Shown: positions 1 through 12,700 of the stretch, piece by piece
Numbering within the stretch: the first letter of the stretch is position 1
Layout: the number at the start of each line of letters is the position of its first letter
Origin: Plasmodium malariae
Lineage: Eukaryota; Apicomplexa; Aconoidasida; Haemosporida; Plasmodiidae
Assembly: GCF_900090045.1 (NCBI RefSeq)
Contig: NC_041787.1
Location: 1,632,001 to 1,696,000 of the forward strand
Direction of reading: 5' to 3'
Length of the DNA: 64,000 bases
The notes under the pieces: model-generated
What the model saw: only the letters and a program-made list of their open reading frames with translations
Told to the model about the DNA's origin: nothing
Database searches by the model: none
Position numbers and translations under genes: made by a program

Positions 1-2016
1 TGAAGAATAGCTGTCATTTTTTGGAAGTACTTTTGCTTGTACTTTCTTATTAAAATTATCTGATTCCTTAATTTCTTTTTTTGTGCATTCTTCATATGGA
101 ATTTTTGTAATAGCATTAATAATTTCCATTCCTTTTTCTACATCTTTTCTTATTTCTTTTCTTCTTGTGCTCTTATTATTTTGTTCTATTTTTTTAACAT
201 TTTCAGTAGTGCCCATTTTTGTATCATCCTTAGTAAACTCTTGACCATTTTTACGTTCATTTCCTTCTATGTACAACTTGTTTAAATAATTTTTGTAAAA
301 TATATAATCACCTATATTATGAAAGAAAGCATATTTTTTGGATATCTGGTATTTAATTAATATGTTTGCTAGAACCATTTGAACTACTCTTATCATACAC
401 CCCCAACCCCTATCACTCATGTAAATAGATATGGTATCATCACCTTGTTTGTTTGATTTGCTTTTATTCCTTTTTTTCCTTTTTTTAAATAATGTATTTA
501 TGTATTTTTTAATCTTACTATTTATAACATATTTTTTCCCCCCCTTCTTCAAGTATAAATTTTTTAATTTTTTGTATTGCTTTCTTTTAATAACATTATT
601 ATTATACTCATTAAATGTATTATCATCATTCACAATCTCCTTACAGTTTCTATTTATATAAGTTTTCAAGTATTCCTTCTTTGTGCTGTTATCTTTTTGT
701 TCAGCACAGTGACCATTCACATGAGGGGCATCATCATTAACATCATCGTTGCTGTTAATGTATTTTATTGCTTCGTAGTGATAATTGTCAGGATCATCAG
801 TGTGTTGTTTATTCTCTTTAAAAACATGGGAATTATTTTCAAAACTATATACATATGCTATTGTGTTACTGCTACCATCTGTACTATATACTACATGAGT
901 GTCTTTAGCATTTTCCTTTTCTAAATAATTATTCTGTATATAATTATTGTTATAAAATGTTCTTCTGTACTTGTTTTTATATCTATAATTATTTCTACTG
1001 AAGCAATAGCTACTGCTATATTTTGATAACTTTTCAAAGTTTATGTAAAAACATTCCTTTTCATCAAAATAAACCTTTTTTATAAAATGTTCAGGTATAT
1101 TTGTAAAGTTTATTACTCTTTCCTTATAATATAAATTTTTCCTTGTTTTATTTTTTTTTGTCCTATTTTCTTTTATCTTTTCAAGTGATTTTATATTTTC
1201 TAGGACTTTTTCTATATTGTTAAAATAGACACTACCACATTTAGTACTACAACTAAGGATTTCATTGTTTCGGGTAGAATCAACAATATTATTAATTATA
1301 GAATTATTGCTTCTAGAAGTAGCAACCTCGATGATTGTGCTGTTGCTAACGGCAGTTGTGGCAGCTGTGTTAGCTGTTGTATTATTGCTACTCGTGCTCG
1401 TACTACTACTTGCGAAATTCCAGCTATCACTAATTTTTAGAAGGAAATTTGATCTATAAGTAAACAGTACCTTTGATTTGCATAAAATTAAAAAGAACTT
1501 AAAAGTTTCTGTATCTTTAAGGTTAAAATATTGTCCGCACATGCAAATATCATTTGATACGTTCCGTAAATTTAAGGGAAAATAATTATAAATTGAAACA
1601 TTAACTAACATTTTAAAATATCTCTTAAGGGAGAAGTTGTATTTAATATTATTTAAATAATTTATGAATTTATTTGTTGATACATTTGGATGAGTACGCA
1701 CGTCTTCAACGTTTTTCTTATTTATATTTATTATGTTATTTTTATATTTACTTAAACTATTTTTTCTTTTTTTTTTCAAAGATTGGTTTGCTCTACTAGG
1801 GCTAGCAATATTAGCAATATTAGCGGTGTTAGCAATATTAGCGGTGTTAGCAATGTTAGCAATGTTAGTAATATTCGTATTGTTTGTCTTTGGTTTCTGG
1901 AGCAATATTATATTATTACTATAGTGTTTATTCTGATCAACAACATTTTTATTGGTCTTTTTTCCATATTGTCCTTTTTTATATTTATGCTCCAATAATC
2001 TCTCTCCTAACTCCAT
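1..2016 (-). CDS. ATG4: ATG4-type autophagy cysteine protease, 5' part (cut by window edge)
   Basis: A C54-family peptidase. By family knowledge ATG4 trims the C terminus of ATG8 and can release it from lipid; in Plasmodium ATG8 sits mainly on the apicoplast. The frame is open for all 672 codons from ATG 2014-2016 to the window edge. An in-frame TAA at 2032-2034 sets the start. Two family motifs are visible: VLFTYRSNF (residues 183-191, the FTYR element before the active site) and SDRGWGCMIRVVQM around residues 534-547, with the catalytic Cys near residue 540. Between them lie about 340 residues of Asn/Ser/Lys-rich insert, where human ATG4B has only a few dozen. A repeated Ala-Asn-Ile/Thr segment lies near residues 47-70. 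The catalytic Asp and His should follow to the left of the window. Identity is near certain; activity cannot be judged from this half. Confidence 0.9.
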   Translation of the reverse strand, partial: MELGERLLEHKYKKGQYGKKTNKNVVDQNKHYSNNIILLQKPKTNNTNITNIANIANTANIANTANIANIASPSRANQSLKKKRKNSLSKYKNNIININKKNVEDVRTHPNVSTNKFINYLNNIKYNFSLKRYFKMLVNVSIYNYFPLNLRNVSNDICMCGQYFNLKDTETFKFFLILCKSKVLFTYRSNFLLKISDSWNFASSSTSTSSNNTTANTAATTAVSNSTIIEVATSRSNNSIINNIVDSTRNNEILSCSTKCGSVYFNNIEKVLENIKSLEKIKENRTKKNKTRKNLYYKERVINFTNIPEHFIKKVYFDEKECFYINFEKLSKYSSSYCFSRNNYRYKNKYRRTFYNNNYIQNNYLEKENAKDTHVVYSTDGSSNTIAYVYSFENNSHVFKENKQHTDDPDNYHYEAIKYINSNDDVNDDAPHVNGHCAEQKDNSTKKEYLKTYINRNCKEIVNDDNTFNEYNNNVIKRKQYKKLKNLYLKKGGKKYVINSKIKKYINTLFKKRKKRNKSKSNKQGDDTISIYMSDRGWGCMIRVVQMVLANILIKYQISKKYAFFHNIGDYIFYKNYLNKLYIEGNERKNGQEFTKDDTKMGTTENVKKIEQNNKSTRRKEIRKDVEKGMEIINAITKIPYEECTKKEIKESDNFNKKVQAKVLPKNDSYSS

Positions 2017-3778
2017 TGCTTTTGGTAATCCTTAATAATATAATTTTACAGTACGAAAAATACAAAATTATAAATTAAAAAAAATGATTACAAAAAAAAA
2101 AAAAAGACTTCATTCGCTATTATACTTTACTGAATATCCTCTCACTGATATGCACACGTATTGTTCGAAAATAAATTAAAATAACGTACCACACATTTTC
2201 CAATATTATTCATTTTATACTACTACTAAAAGGAAAAAATATAGATATTTAAGTTGGAGTTAACATAAATATATATAATATATATATACAATTCAGTGTA
2301 GTAATTTTTGTAGGCGTGCGATGAAACTTTCAATATAATTCATAAAGCTGCCATTAGGGCTCACTGAAATGTTTTTTACTTATTCTTGATTTTCTTTTAA
2401 ATTAATTTTGTTTAACAGTCATCCCCGGATCATATAGCTCTAAAGGAATAAATTTTATTAATTTTTTTTACATTTCTGAACAGGTGTTTTATCGAAAAAA
2501 AGGTGCAATTAGCAATTATAAAATATACATATTAAAATAAAAAAGAATATTTTCTAAGTTCATAAGGAATTACGCACTAATGTACATAGAGTTAAAAGGT
2601 TTTAAATCGATATTCATAAGTACGCTTAATGTATATTCATAAAAGTACTTTTACGAATTATTAAAAAAATTTCCTTTTTTTCTTTTCTTGTCTTTTTTTT
2701 TTTTCCTTGTAAAATATAGTTATGCTGGAAGTCAATTATTCGTATTTCCAGAAGAGAAAAAAATAAACATACATAGAAGTTGATATTTATTTTATATATA
2801 TGACCGTGAAAATAACGAATACATTAATGAATAGAAATATACTTAATGGTAATTCGAAACGGCGATTTGTTAAGAGTATATATACATATAATATATATAT
2901 ATGTGTACAATTTACTTTTCAAAAAAATAAAATATTGACCATATTTTTACATGAATTGTTTTTACTTGGTTACAGTTATACTTAAAAAGAAAAAACTTTC
3001 ATATCATCTGGAACAGTAACTTGTTTGCATACGTAAATCGGAATAGTATTTTATATTAACTCGGTTAAATGTAGTTTCAGTGTTACTAAATAATTTTATT
3101 TTTATAAAATTCAAATCAGAATTTGTGTTAAAATATAAAAAAAGTATAAAATAAGTTTTTGGGGAAAATGACATTTTTGTAAAAAAACACTGAAATAATA
3201 ATATTATGAATAAAAAATTGAACATTCAAGTAACAAAAAACAAAATATAATAAAAAAATGATGAAGTATGAAACATGAAATATGAAACATAAAAAATGAA
3301 ACAAGAAAAATGAAAAACCAAAAACAATATAAATATTAATAAAAAGATATTGGGGTAAAAAAAATAAAGCATAAGGCATGTATATAATACATACTTATAT
3401 ATATACGTTTAACACACAATAATAAATTAAAAAATAATATGTTACTTAAAAAAAAAATAAAATTTGTGAAAATGTGAACAAATAATTAACATCACATTAT
3501 ACAACTTACAATTTTTACTTTTTTTTTTTTTCCTTTTGTGATATATTTCGAAAATATTATAACATGTATATATGAACCGAACAAATAAAATTTACGTATT
3601 GAAAACTTAATTATGGGGCTAACAAAAACTACGCATATATGTATACATATAAACAGAAACGTATGTACATAAGTGTAAGCATACATATACATGTATATAT
3701 ACACATATATATATATATATATATTCAACAAAAATACTAAAAATGTAACTTTAAAAGTTTCTAAAAAAAGTTGTAACA
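2017..3778. other. Intergenic, ATG4 5' side to NOT1-G 3' end
   Basis: AT-rich DNA between two minus-strand genes, expected to hold the ATG4 promoter and 5' UTR and the NOT1-G 3' UTR. Poly-A, poly-T and TA tracts are present. Small open frames here are AT-biased and have no recognisable protein. A less AT-rich patch at about 2310-2440 has no clear identity. Confidence 0.6.
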
Positions 3779-6700
3779 TTAAACATGCCCTACGCATGCT
3801 TGGGCAACCGACTGGAACAATTTTTTTATCTCTGTTGCAGCATGTACAAATGGGCATTCCCAAAAATGGAACCTACAACAAAATAAAAGTAAAATATAAT
3901 GTGTGCGCCGTACATATACGCGATTGTACACAAAAAATCAAAAACAGACATACATACATTATGCACATATTTTTATGCACATATATATATATATATATAA
4001 TGCATGAAACAAAATTAAATACAATATTGTAAAAAAAAATATGACTTGGCAAAATTTCTTGCTGATACAATATCTTTAAATCTTACTTTGCATTTTTAAT
4101 TAATTCAATAAACGTTATTAATAATCCCCAAGGGTGAGGCCTATGAGCCAAAATTCGTTCCAGTAAAACTCGAATTATCTGTTCTTGAATAAGTACATCA
4201 TTTGATTGAGAAAATAAAAATAAAATAAGACAAGAAAAGTAATGGGTATGCGAATTTGGATATCTAATGTGGTTAACTATATTTGATAATAATAAATATC
4301 TGCCTTCCATATCCATCTTTTTTGATAAGAATAAAAATAATGTATACGCTAGGTTGTTTTTAACAATTGTAACTATCCTAGAGTTGTCTTTACTAATATT
4401 ATGTTCGTTGTTATTACACTTAGTAGTGGTACTACCACTATCATTGTTATTATTCCTATTATTATCATCATCATCATTATTTACACTATTATCATCATTA
4501 TTAATATTTGTGCACTCCTTCAATAATGCACTATTATCTGTGCTTAGATATAAGAATGATGATGCATTTCCTCCTCCCTTACTTTTTTCATCATTATTTT
4601 CTTGCATAAGTTCTACATATTTTTTGGATAAATTCAGATCCGCGTTTTTGTTATTATCTTTTTCAATTTTATCTTGTCCAGCATTTAGTGAAATTATGTT
4701 TTTTTTTTTTTTTAAAATGTTTGACTCACTAGTTAGAACAATTTCTTGTAAAATATCTTTTACATCATCAAGACAATCTTCTTGGTATTTCATTAACAAT
4801 ACAGGATCACAATTATTATTAAACTTAAATAAGTTATTTACCTTAGCTTTGCATATACATGTTCCTACATACAAGGTCAACGAATTTATAATATCTATAT
4901 CATATTTAACAAAGGTCTGATAAATTTTATTTTTTGGTAAAAATAATTTCTCTTGAATATGAAACAGTAACGAAAAATCCTTTTTATTAAAATATTCATC
5001 AATTAAAGATTTTAAATTATTTTTAAAAAGAGGAATTACAATATTTGTCAAAATTTTTGGCACTAACTTAATTTCTTGTAATAAATCAATTTTTACATCT
5101 GACATGAACGGGTCAGGTAATTTGATATTTCTTGGAAATGCAGATAGAACGAGATTTCGTAATTGAATACAATTAATAGGAAACAGACTACAGAAAGTAA
5201 CATAATAACTACATAAAAATTCAGGAAAATCATGTAATAATACAAGAAGTATTCTTACAGTACCTAAATAAAGTGTTTCTATTGCTTTAGATATTTGTAA
5301 TTTTTTTAAAAAAAATTTCAAAAAAGTAAAAAGTGCAATTAATAACTTTTTGTATGTTCCCCATCCACAAATATTTGATAATAATTTTGGCATAAAACAC
5401 TTTGATGATATTAGTTCCAACCATGAAAAACAAAATGCAGGAGTTCTTAGTGGTGATAACAAAGCAAAACATTTTGCAAAACAATTTAAATGTATTAAGA
5501 TGTCACTTGAATGCATACATCCCTCATTAATATCAATTAATAAGCAGTGTAATAATCTGAAATAAGGTCTTTGGTTAAATTTCTTCCTTTCAATTTCACA
5601 TCGTTTATGTATAACTCTGCATATTACATTTAAAACTTTTTGCAATAGGAATACTGGTGACACCTGTTCTATATGTACTAATGTCAGCATTGTTACAATC
5701 ATTTTAGACCATGAATCAATATAGTTATAATTTAATAATTCTCTAGTACTTTGTGTTTCCTTTAGATCCACATCATTTTTATATTTTACAATTTCATTGT
5801 TTATTTTTTCCTTCTCACTATGCTCTTCCTCTTTTTGTACCTTATCTGACTCATTCGGAGTACACTCACCCCCTTTTTCCATTTCTTGTTTGTTTTGCCC
5901 TTCCTCGACTAATCCATTTTTTCCTAAATTTTCTTCCAATCCTTTCCTTCCTTCATAATTCTTCTTTTCAAAATTGTTCACTTTATTACTTATTTCTATC
6001 TGTTCGTCATTAAATTGTTTATCCTCTTTCTTACTTTTTAAATCTTTTCCTCCCCCTTCCTCTTCTACTTCAATCCCTTTATCGCTTTTTTGTTCACCCA
6101 TTTTTCGTCCCGTTACTAATTCATTACAAACAATAGTATCCCTTTCTAAATTATACAGAGCAATACTAACTGATATATTAATGGAATGAGAAAAAAATTG
6201 GTCACTAACTTCATCCATCTTTAAAAATCCCAGATTTGATAATTTCTGAAAAAATTTTACACATTTTAACCTATGTTGCTGTTTTATAATTTCCTGCATA
6301 TCATTTGATATACTCATTTTTAATATATTTAAATAATTTTTATATATAAAATACCATTCAGCAAATAAACAAGCAATAATTACTCCCTTTTCTTCATCTA
6401 CTACTGGAGGAGAAGGTAAATATTTACATTTTATAGGATCTTCGTTAAATATATCCATCACGTAGTATGTTTTTTTATTTAGGTACTTTTTATTCGTTTC
6501 ATTTACCTCTTGCAGACCTAATATATTGTTTAGTACATTGTTCTTATAGTTATCTGATATTTTTCGTTTTATTTCGTTTTGTAATTCTGGTTCGATCGAA
6601 TCATATTTAGATGATATAGTGCTTATAGTTGATACATTCGAAATGGTTGAACATGAATCAGTTGAAAATGAGGACTGTAATACAATCTCGTTTTCTTTTC

Positions 6701-9700
6701 CGTTACATGTTGAATACGATTTTAACGAAAAGGATGAAGAATAATCAGACGATGTGTCATCGTTATTTGATTCGTTTGAGAATATTAAGGAATGGCTCAA
6801 ATGATCACTATCATATATACTATTATTGTGAAGTTCTTTATTTTCTTCATTAAATACGGTACTGAGATTATTAGTTCCTTCGTTCATTGTAATTAAATTT
6901 TCATTTTTTACAGAAACGTCTATTAAATGATTGTTGCAATATTGTACTTTATTATCATTATTCATATTTGATACATTTAATTTCATAATTTCGCTATTAT
7001 TTTCTTTATATTCTTTATCACTATTTCTGCCAATAACTTTCTTCTCTATAATTTCTTCTGTGTTGAATGCCTTATTTTCATAGCTCATCTTTTCCAGTAA
7101 AAACATGGTACATTCATCTACATTATTGTGGTTATACTGAATTTTTACATTATTTAATAAAAATGGTTCATTATTCATACTATCTTTATTGTTTATACTA
7201 TTTTTACTGTAGTTATGCACAACTGAACCTAATGACAGCATGTTCAAATGTTTATTACTGCTACTATGGAAGCCGTTTTGTGGGAGCTCCTCAGAATTTT
7301 TGCACAGTTCGTTATCTCGCTCCACCAATGGGGGATAATACTTATGTTTTGTTCTATTCATTTCAGATGTATTTTTGTCGTGCTCTTCTTTTTCCTTATT
7401 CTCTTCTGTTACTCCTTTACTTTTTTTTTCATTACGCGCATTTTTTTTTCCCCTACCATTGTCTTCCTTTTCGTTGATGTTATTGTTTCCTTCTATTTCA
7501 TGTTCATCCGAATTCGCCGCTTTATCCTTTTCATCTTGTGTAGCTTGTTTCATGCTTTTTCCTTTTTTTTTTTCCTTATCTTTTTCTTTTTTTTTTTCTT
7601 CCTTTTCTTCCTCCATTACCTTTTCGATTTTTTTTCCTTTTTTTTTTTTTTTTCTTTTTTTTTCCCCCATTTGATTACACCATTTTTTGGATATACCTAA
7701 ATAATCGGTCAACGTTCTTAACACTCTAATGGATCCTTTTTCTTCCATACTTTTTTTATTCTTTTTCATTTTCCTAATTTCTCTAAACATTTCGGTTAAT
7801 TTATCTTTACTATTTTTTAATTGCATATTTTCTATATGAGGAATGGCCATACATTTATTTTCACTTGATAATAATTTATAAATTTTCATTAATTTTTTAA
7901 TAGTCTTTTTTAAATGTTCAGGTTTTAAATATTTCTTTATGATTATTAAATTAAAAATTAATTCACTACAAAAATGAATAATCTTCATGTGAGTTGTAGT
8001 AATATTATTTCTTAGATACTTTGCCAATTTCTTATCTAAATTTTTATAATATATAATATTATAACGAATAAATAAAGAAATATGGCCTACATTGTGACAA
8101 GAACAGTTTAATACGTACGAAGTTATTAACTTTTTTAATTCTCTGCTCTTTCTACATAACAAATCTAATATACATAATTGAATTTCTAAAAGGATATTTG
8201 CTTCGTTAATACCACTACTATTCATGCTATAACCACTAGATATGTTGCAGTCACTTTCTTCGGTCCGATATGGAACTTTGTTATTACTACCGTTGTTGGG
8301 ACGTACAATACCTCCATTCTCGTCAACAGTCTTTTGCTCTTTAATTACAATCCCTATTATATCCTCATTTTTGCTATAACAATGTGAAGTATAATTTATA
8401 TTATTTTCCTTTATGTTCTCCTGTATATATTTATATAATTTTGTACCTATAATTTTGTAAGTCTCATTTTTATTTCCTGAATTTTCACATATATGAAAAA
8501 TAATTTTACAAAATACGAAAATTTCATGGTTCGTTGATAAACATGATATTAACAAAAGAGAAGGAACATCAGTATATGACATTTTTTCAAATTTAAAAAA
8601 TGGTGTTTTAATATTGCAATAGTCATTAAAAGTATTTACCGTGGGAATTATTGGTGGAAATGTAACAAGATATTTTGCATATTCTTTAATGCTCACCATA
8701 CAGAATTCAAAAATAGATATAATCTCTTTTATATTTATTTTTTTCATATTTTCTTTTATAAATATTTCAGATATGAAAAAGAGAAATTTTTTTTTACACG
8801 ATAAATCTATATCTTTAATTTTCTTCAACTTTATGCTAAAATGTTCGCTATGCTCCACATTACTGGTCGTTCCGCTATTGGGTTCTTTGCTCTTTACGTT
8901 ATTGTCTCTATCACCACCACACATGTTGTTACTGTAGTTCCTACTACTTATACTGTTACGGCTTTTACTCCTATAATTGTTACTATTACTGTTACTAATA
9001 TTCACGTTGGTACTACTACCATTATTACTCTTTTCTGCTTCCACATTCATCATCATGTACATATTTTTATCACACCCGCTGCTGCTAGGGATAACATCAC
9101 TTATCGTTGACTTACTTAAGGAACCATTCCCAGCGACTCGGTTATCAATATTCATCATATTTCTACAAACGGCCGAGTCCTTTTTGGTAAAACTGTTATA
9201 ACCTGAAATGTTATCAACAAAACTGTTACATGCGGACATTTTATTATTGCTGTGTTCAAGATTAAACGTGGCATTTTTAACACTCGTTTTCGCATTGAAA
9301 AACTTCATATTTCTCATGAAACTACTATTAATGGAACTCCCTGTATTGTTATTTAATGCATTTTCACTGCTTACACAGTTATTAAAAGAATCTTGATGGG
9401 TGTACACACTTATATTACCATTCATGTTACTGCTGCTGTTGGATGACTTGTCTACGTAACTACCATTGTTACTTACTGAAACTGAAAATGAATCTAAAGG
9501 ACCATTACTTGCAGGGGCATCGTCCATAGCACTCCTTCCCTCGAAATTCTTAACTATTCCCAGATTTCCGACGGCTTCGATTTCACTAAAATTATTAGCA
9601 GAATGAGCATAAATTCCTTCATAGCTATGCACCTGAGCACTACCAGAGTTGTTCATAATATCTATGTTCACATACCTATTATTTGTATTAAAATTATTAT

Positions 9701-12700
9701 TATAATTATTGCAGTTATAATAATTATTGGGATTTTTATATATATAATAAGCATTATTAGAAGAGTTATATAAATTTAAGTTATTCATATAATTCACATT
9801 ATTAACATTAATATTAGCATTAGTATTAACACTTATATTATTATTATTATTATTACTATTCATATTACCTAAGTGAAAATTTGCATTATCTTTCATGTTA
9901 TTATTTTTGCAAGGAATGAACTTAACAGCACTGTTTGCATAATTTATGTTAGATAAACTTTTCTGATGAGATAAACTATTGCTGTTTGTGTTATCGTCGT
10001 CGTCTAAACTATTATCATTGTAGTATTTTTCCTCCATACATCTGTTCGCTTTTTCATTGTCCCCCTTCGATTCCTCTCTTCTACTCATTTTGGCTAATGC
10101 TTCCATATAATCGCTTTCCTGTTCTTTGTTGTAATCAATCATTTCTGCATCTCTTGCATCCAAAGGATTTGCGATAAATTTCTTGTTATTACAGTAAGAC
10201 ATGTGTGAAGAACTGTCATTTAGTATGTTCTCATTATTCTTGTTAATTGCATAATTAAATCCTATGTTCTCACTTTCATTTAGGAAATAATCTTGATCCA
10301 TTGAATTAATTGAGAATAATTTGTGTTGTAAGTTTTTAAAAATTTTTAAATTCATAAAATTTTTATATACTTGAATATGTTTTAATGTCAAATTATGCGC
10401 TTTTAAAAATGCTGGTAGAGCATTATAATATTTGTTTGTTGCATTTTCTTTTATATTTAATTTATGAATACGTGCATATTTTCTAGAAGTGTAAAATGGC
10501 TTCATAATTTCTTCAATTTCAATGGACGACTTTTCAATAGCTACCTGTTCTATAATTAAATAAATTATATTAATATTATCATTAATTAATGTTTTTATAA
10601 TATCATCTACAATTGAGCTGTTCTGTTGTTCTGTGAAATTTTCCTCAATTACATTACTTAACTTTTGAATCAAAATATTTTTCAGTGGTTTTTTACAAGA
10701 CACTAAAACAAGAGATGATGATACGCTAGTGGCCATTAGTAAAGATGCCTTATGTATAATAGCTTCTTTTGATTCATTGGCAAAATCCTTTTTAATTAAT
10801 TCTTTTGTTGTTATACATCCAATTAATACAAATCTATCAACAATTGAAGAAATTATTTCTTTTATTGCTGAATCGAACGCGAGAAAAATTAATGCCTTAA
10901 ACTTTGGGTTTAGCTTAAGTACGCTAATAATATTAGGTGATAGTATTAAATTTTTTTTCAATATAACTAAAATTTCTTCGTTCAACATTTCGTTGAATTT
11001 GCTGCTGTTAAGGTTTCCTTGGTATGAAGTGGTTTGGCTTTTCACATTCATATTCCCGTTGCTTCCTGGTAGATATGCAGGAGACACTTCATTCCTGTTG
11101 CTTCCACTGTTCAATCCGCTATTCATTCCGTTGTTCATTCCATTGTTCATTCCGTTGTTCATTCCGTTGTTCATTCCGTTGTTCATTCCGTTGTTCATAC
11201 CGCTTCCAATTGCATTGCTCTTACTATTACTGATGCTCCTTCCACTGACGTTGCTCGTGAAATTATTAAGCTCCATCGCCTTTAATTTTTCTAAACTGTT
11301 AAGAGACATATTTTTTAAACTAACTGCGTCTATATAACCATTCTTCAAATTTAAATTACTCGAAGATGAAGAGGCGTACGAGTCTTTATTTACATTGTCA
11401 TAAATATCATTTTTGGATCCTATTTTTCCATTTTTCATATCTACATTTTTATAACATTGCTCATTTTTATTATTAAACGACATTATATTTTTGTTTAGAG
11501 CATAGTCTGCATTCTTAAAGGAACTAGGCTTAAATTCTATCTCGTTCATTCTCTCTTTCTTTTTAACAACTTTTAAATCATTCATTAATAAATCTTCACT
11601 GCTATCATTAATACTATTTTTACTGTACAAATAATCGTTTAGTGTGTGTGGCGGGAAGTCTATACCTTTATTATATACCACACTATTAATGCTGTTATTA
11701 TTGCTGTTACTATTACTGTTGACATAAATGCCATTGTCGACTGAATACATTTCCATGCTATTTAGGATGTGGTTATTTTTTGCATACATGAGATTATAAT
11801 TGGGTTCATTATGCATATAATTAAAAACGGAAATGGGCTGATTTTCCCTGGTATTGTTACTTCCCGATAATCTCCTCTGCGCATTGGTACTACTATTACT
11901 GTTACCGTTATTGTTGCCAATGCCGTTACTATTACTATGGCTAATATGATTATTATAATTACTATTATTAGTACTGTTTTTTAGTATCATTTCGCTATGA
12001 ATACCATTTTTGTTAAGAGATTTATAACCAATGTCCAAATTTTTAAAATTTTTTGATAGAGACTCTGTCAAATTCGGACTCATATGTCTATTTTTATTGC
12101 TATTGTTATTACCACTGGTGGTACTGTTCATCATCGTCATATCTGCAGAGGAGTTGAACATGTTATTTGCTATATTAATGTTATTATTTAACATATTTAT
12201 ATTATTTATTTGGTTTATATTATTCATCAAATTCATAGTTCTATCAATGTTAATCATGCCTGGGAGGTCTTTTATATGATTTGTATCCTTCATTTCTTCA
12301 TTTTTTCTACTTTTATTTAATAAATTTGCGCTTAAGTTTTTAAAACTTAAAAACTCGTAGTTGCTGCTATTATTATTAACACTGATACTGTTATTGTTGT
12401 TGTTACTGTTGATATTACTGCTTCTGTTAGTATTGTTGCTATTATTATTAAAATTAATATGATTCAAATTCACATTCATATTGTTATTATTACTATTCCC
12501 TGTGGCAGACGCACTTGTAGCTGCAACTGCATTGGTAGACGTAGTGACGTAGTTGTTCATCATGCTAAATCTCGCTTCTTTATTTATCAGAACATCACTA
12601 GCTACATCTGTTAATATTTCCATTCCTTTATTAGCCTTATCATAAATATTGCTATTCATAAAATTTTCACTATAACAGTTTGCACATGTATTATACGATT

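Noticed and set aside
2315..2370. Possible C/D snoRNA (GCGATGAA followed by CTGA)
   Set aside because: Box C is imperfect, spacing is only about 40 nt and no terminal stem is visible.
2800..2985. 61-codon plus frame
   Set aside because: AT-repeat composition, no motif, and antisense to the expected ATG4 leader.
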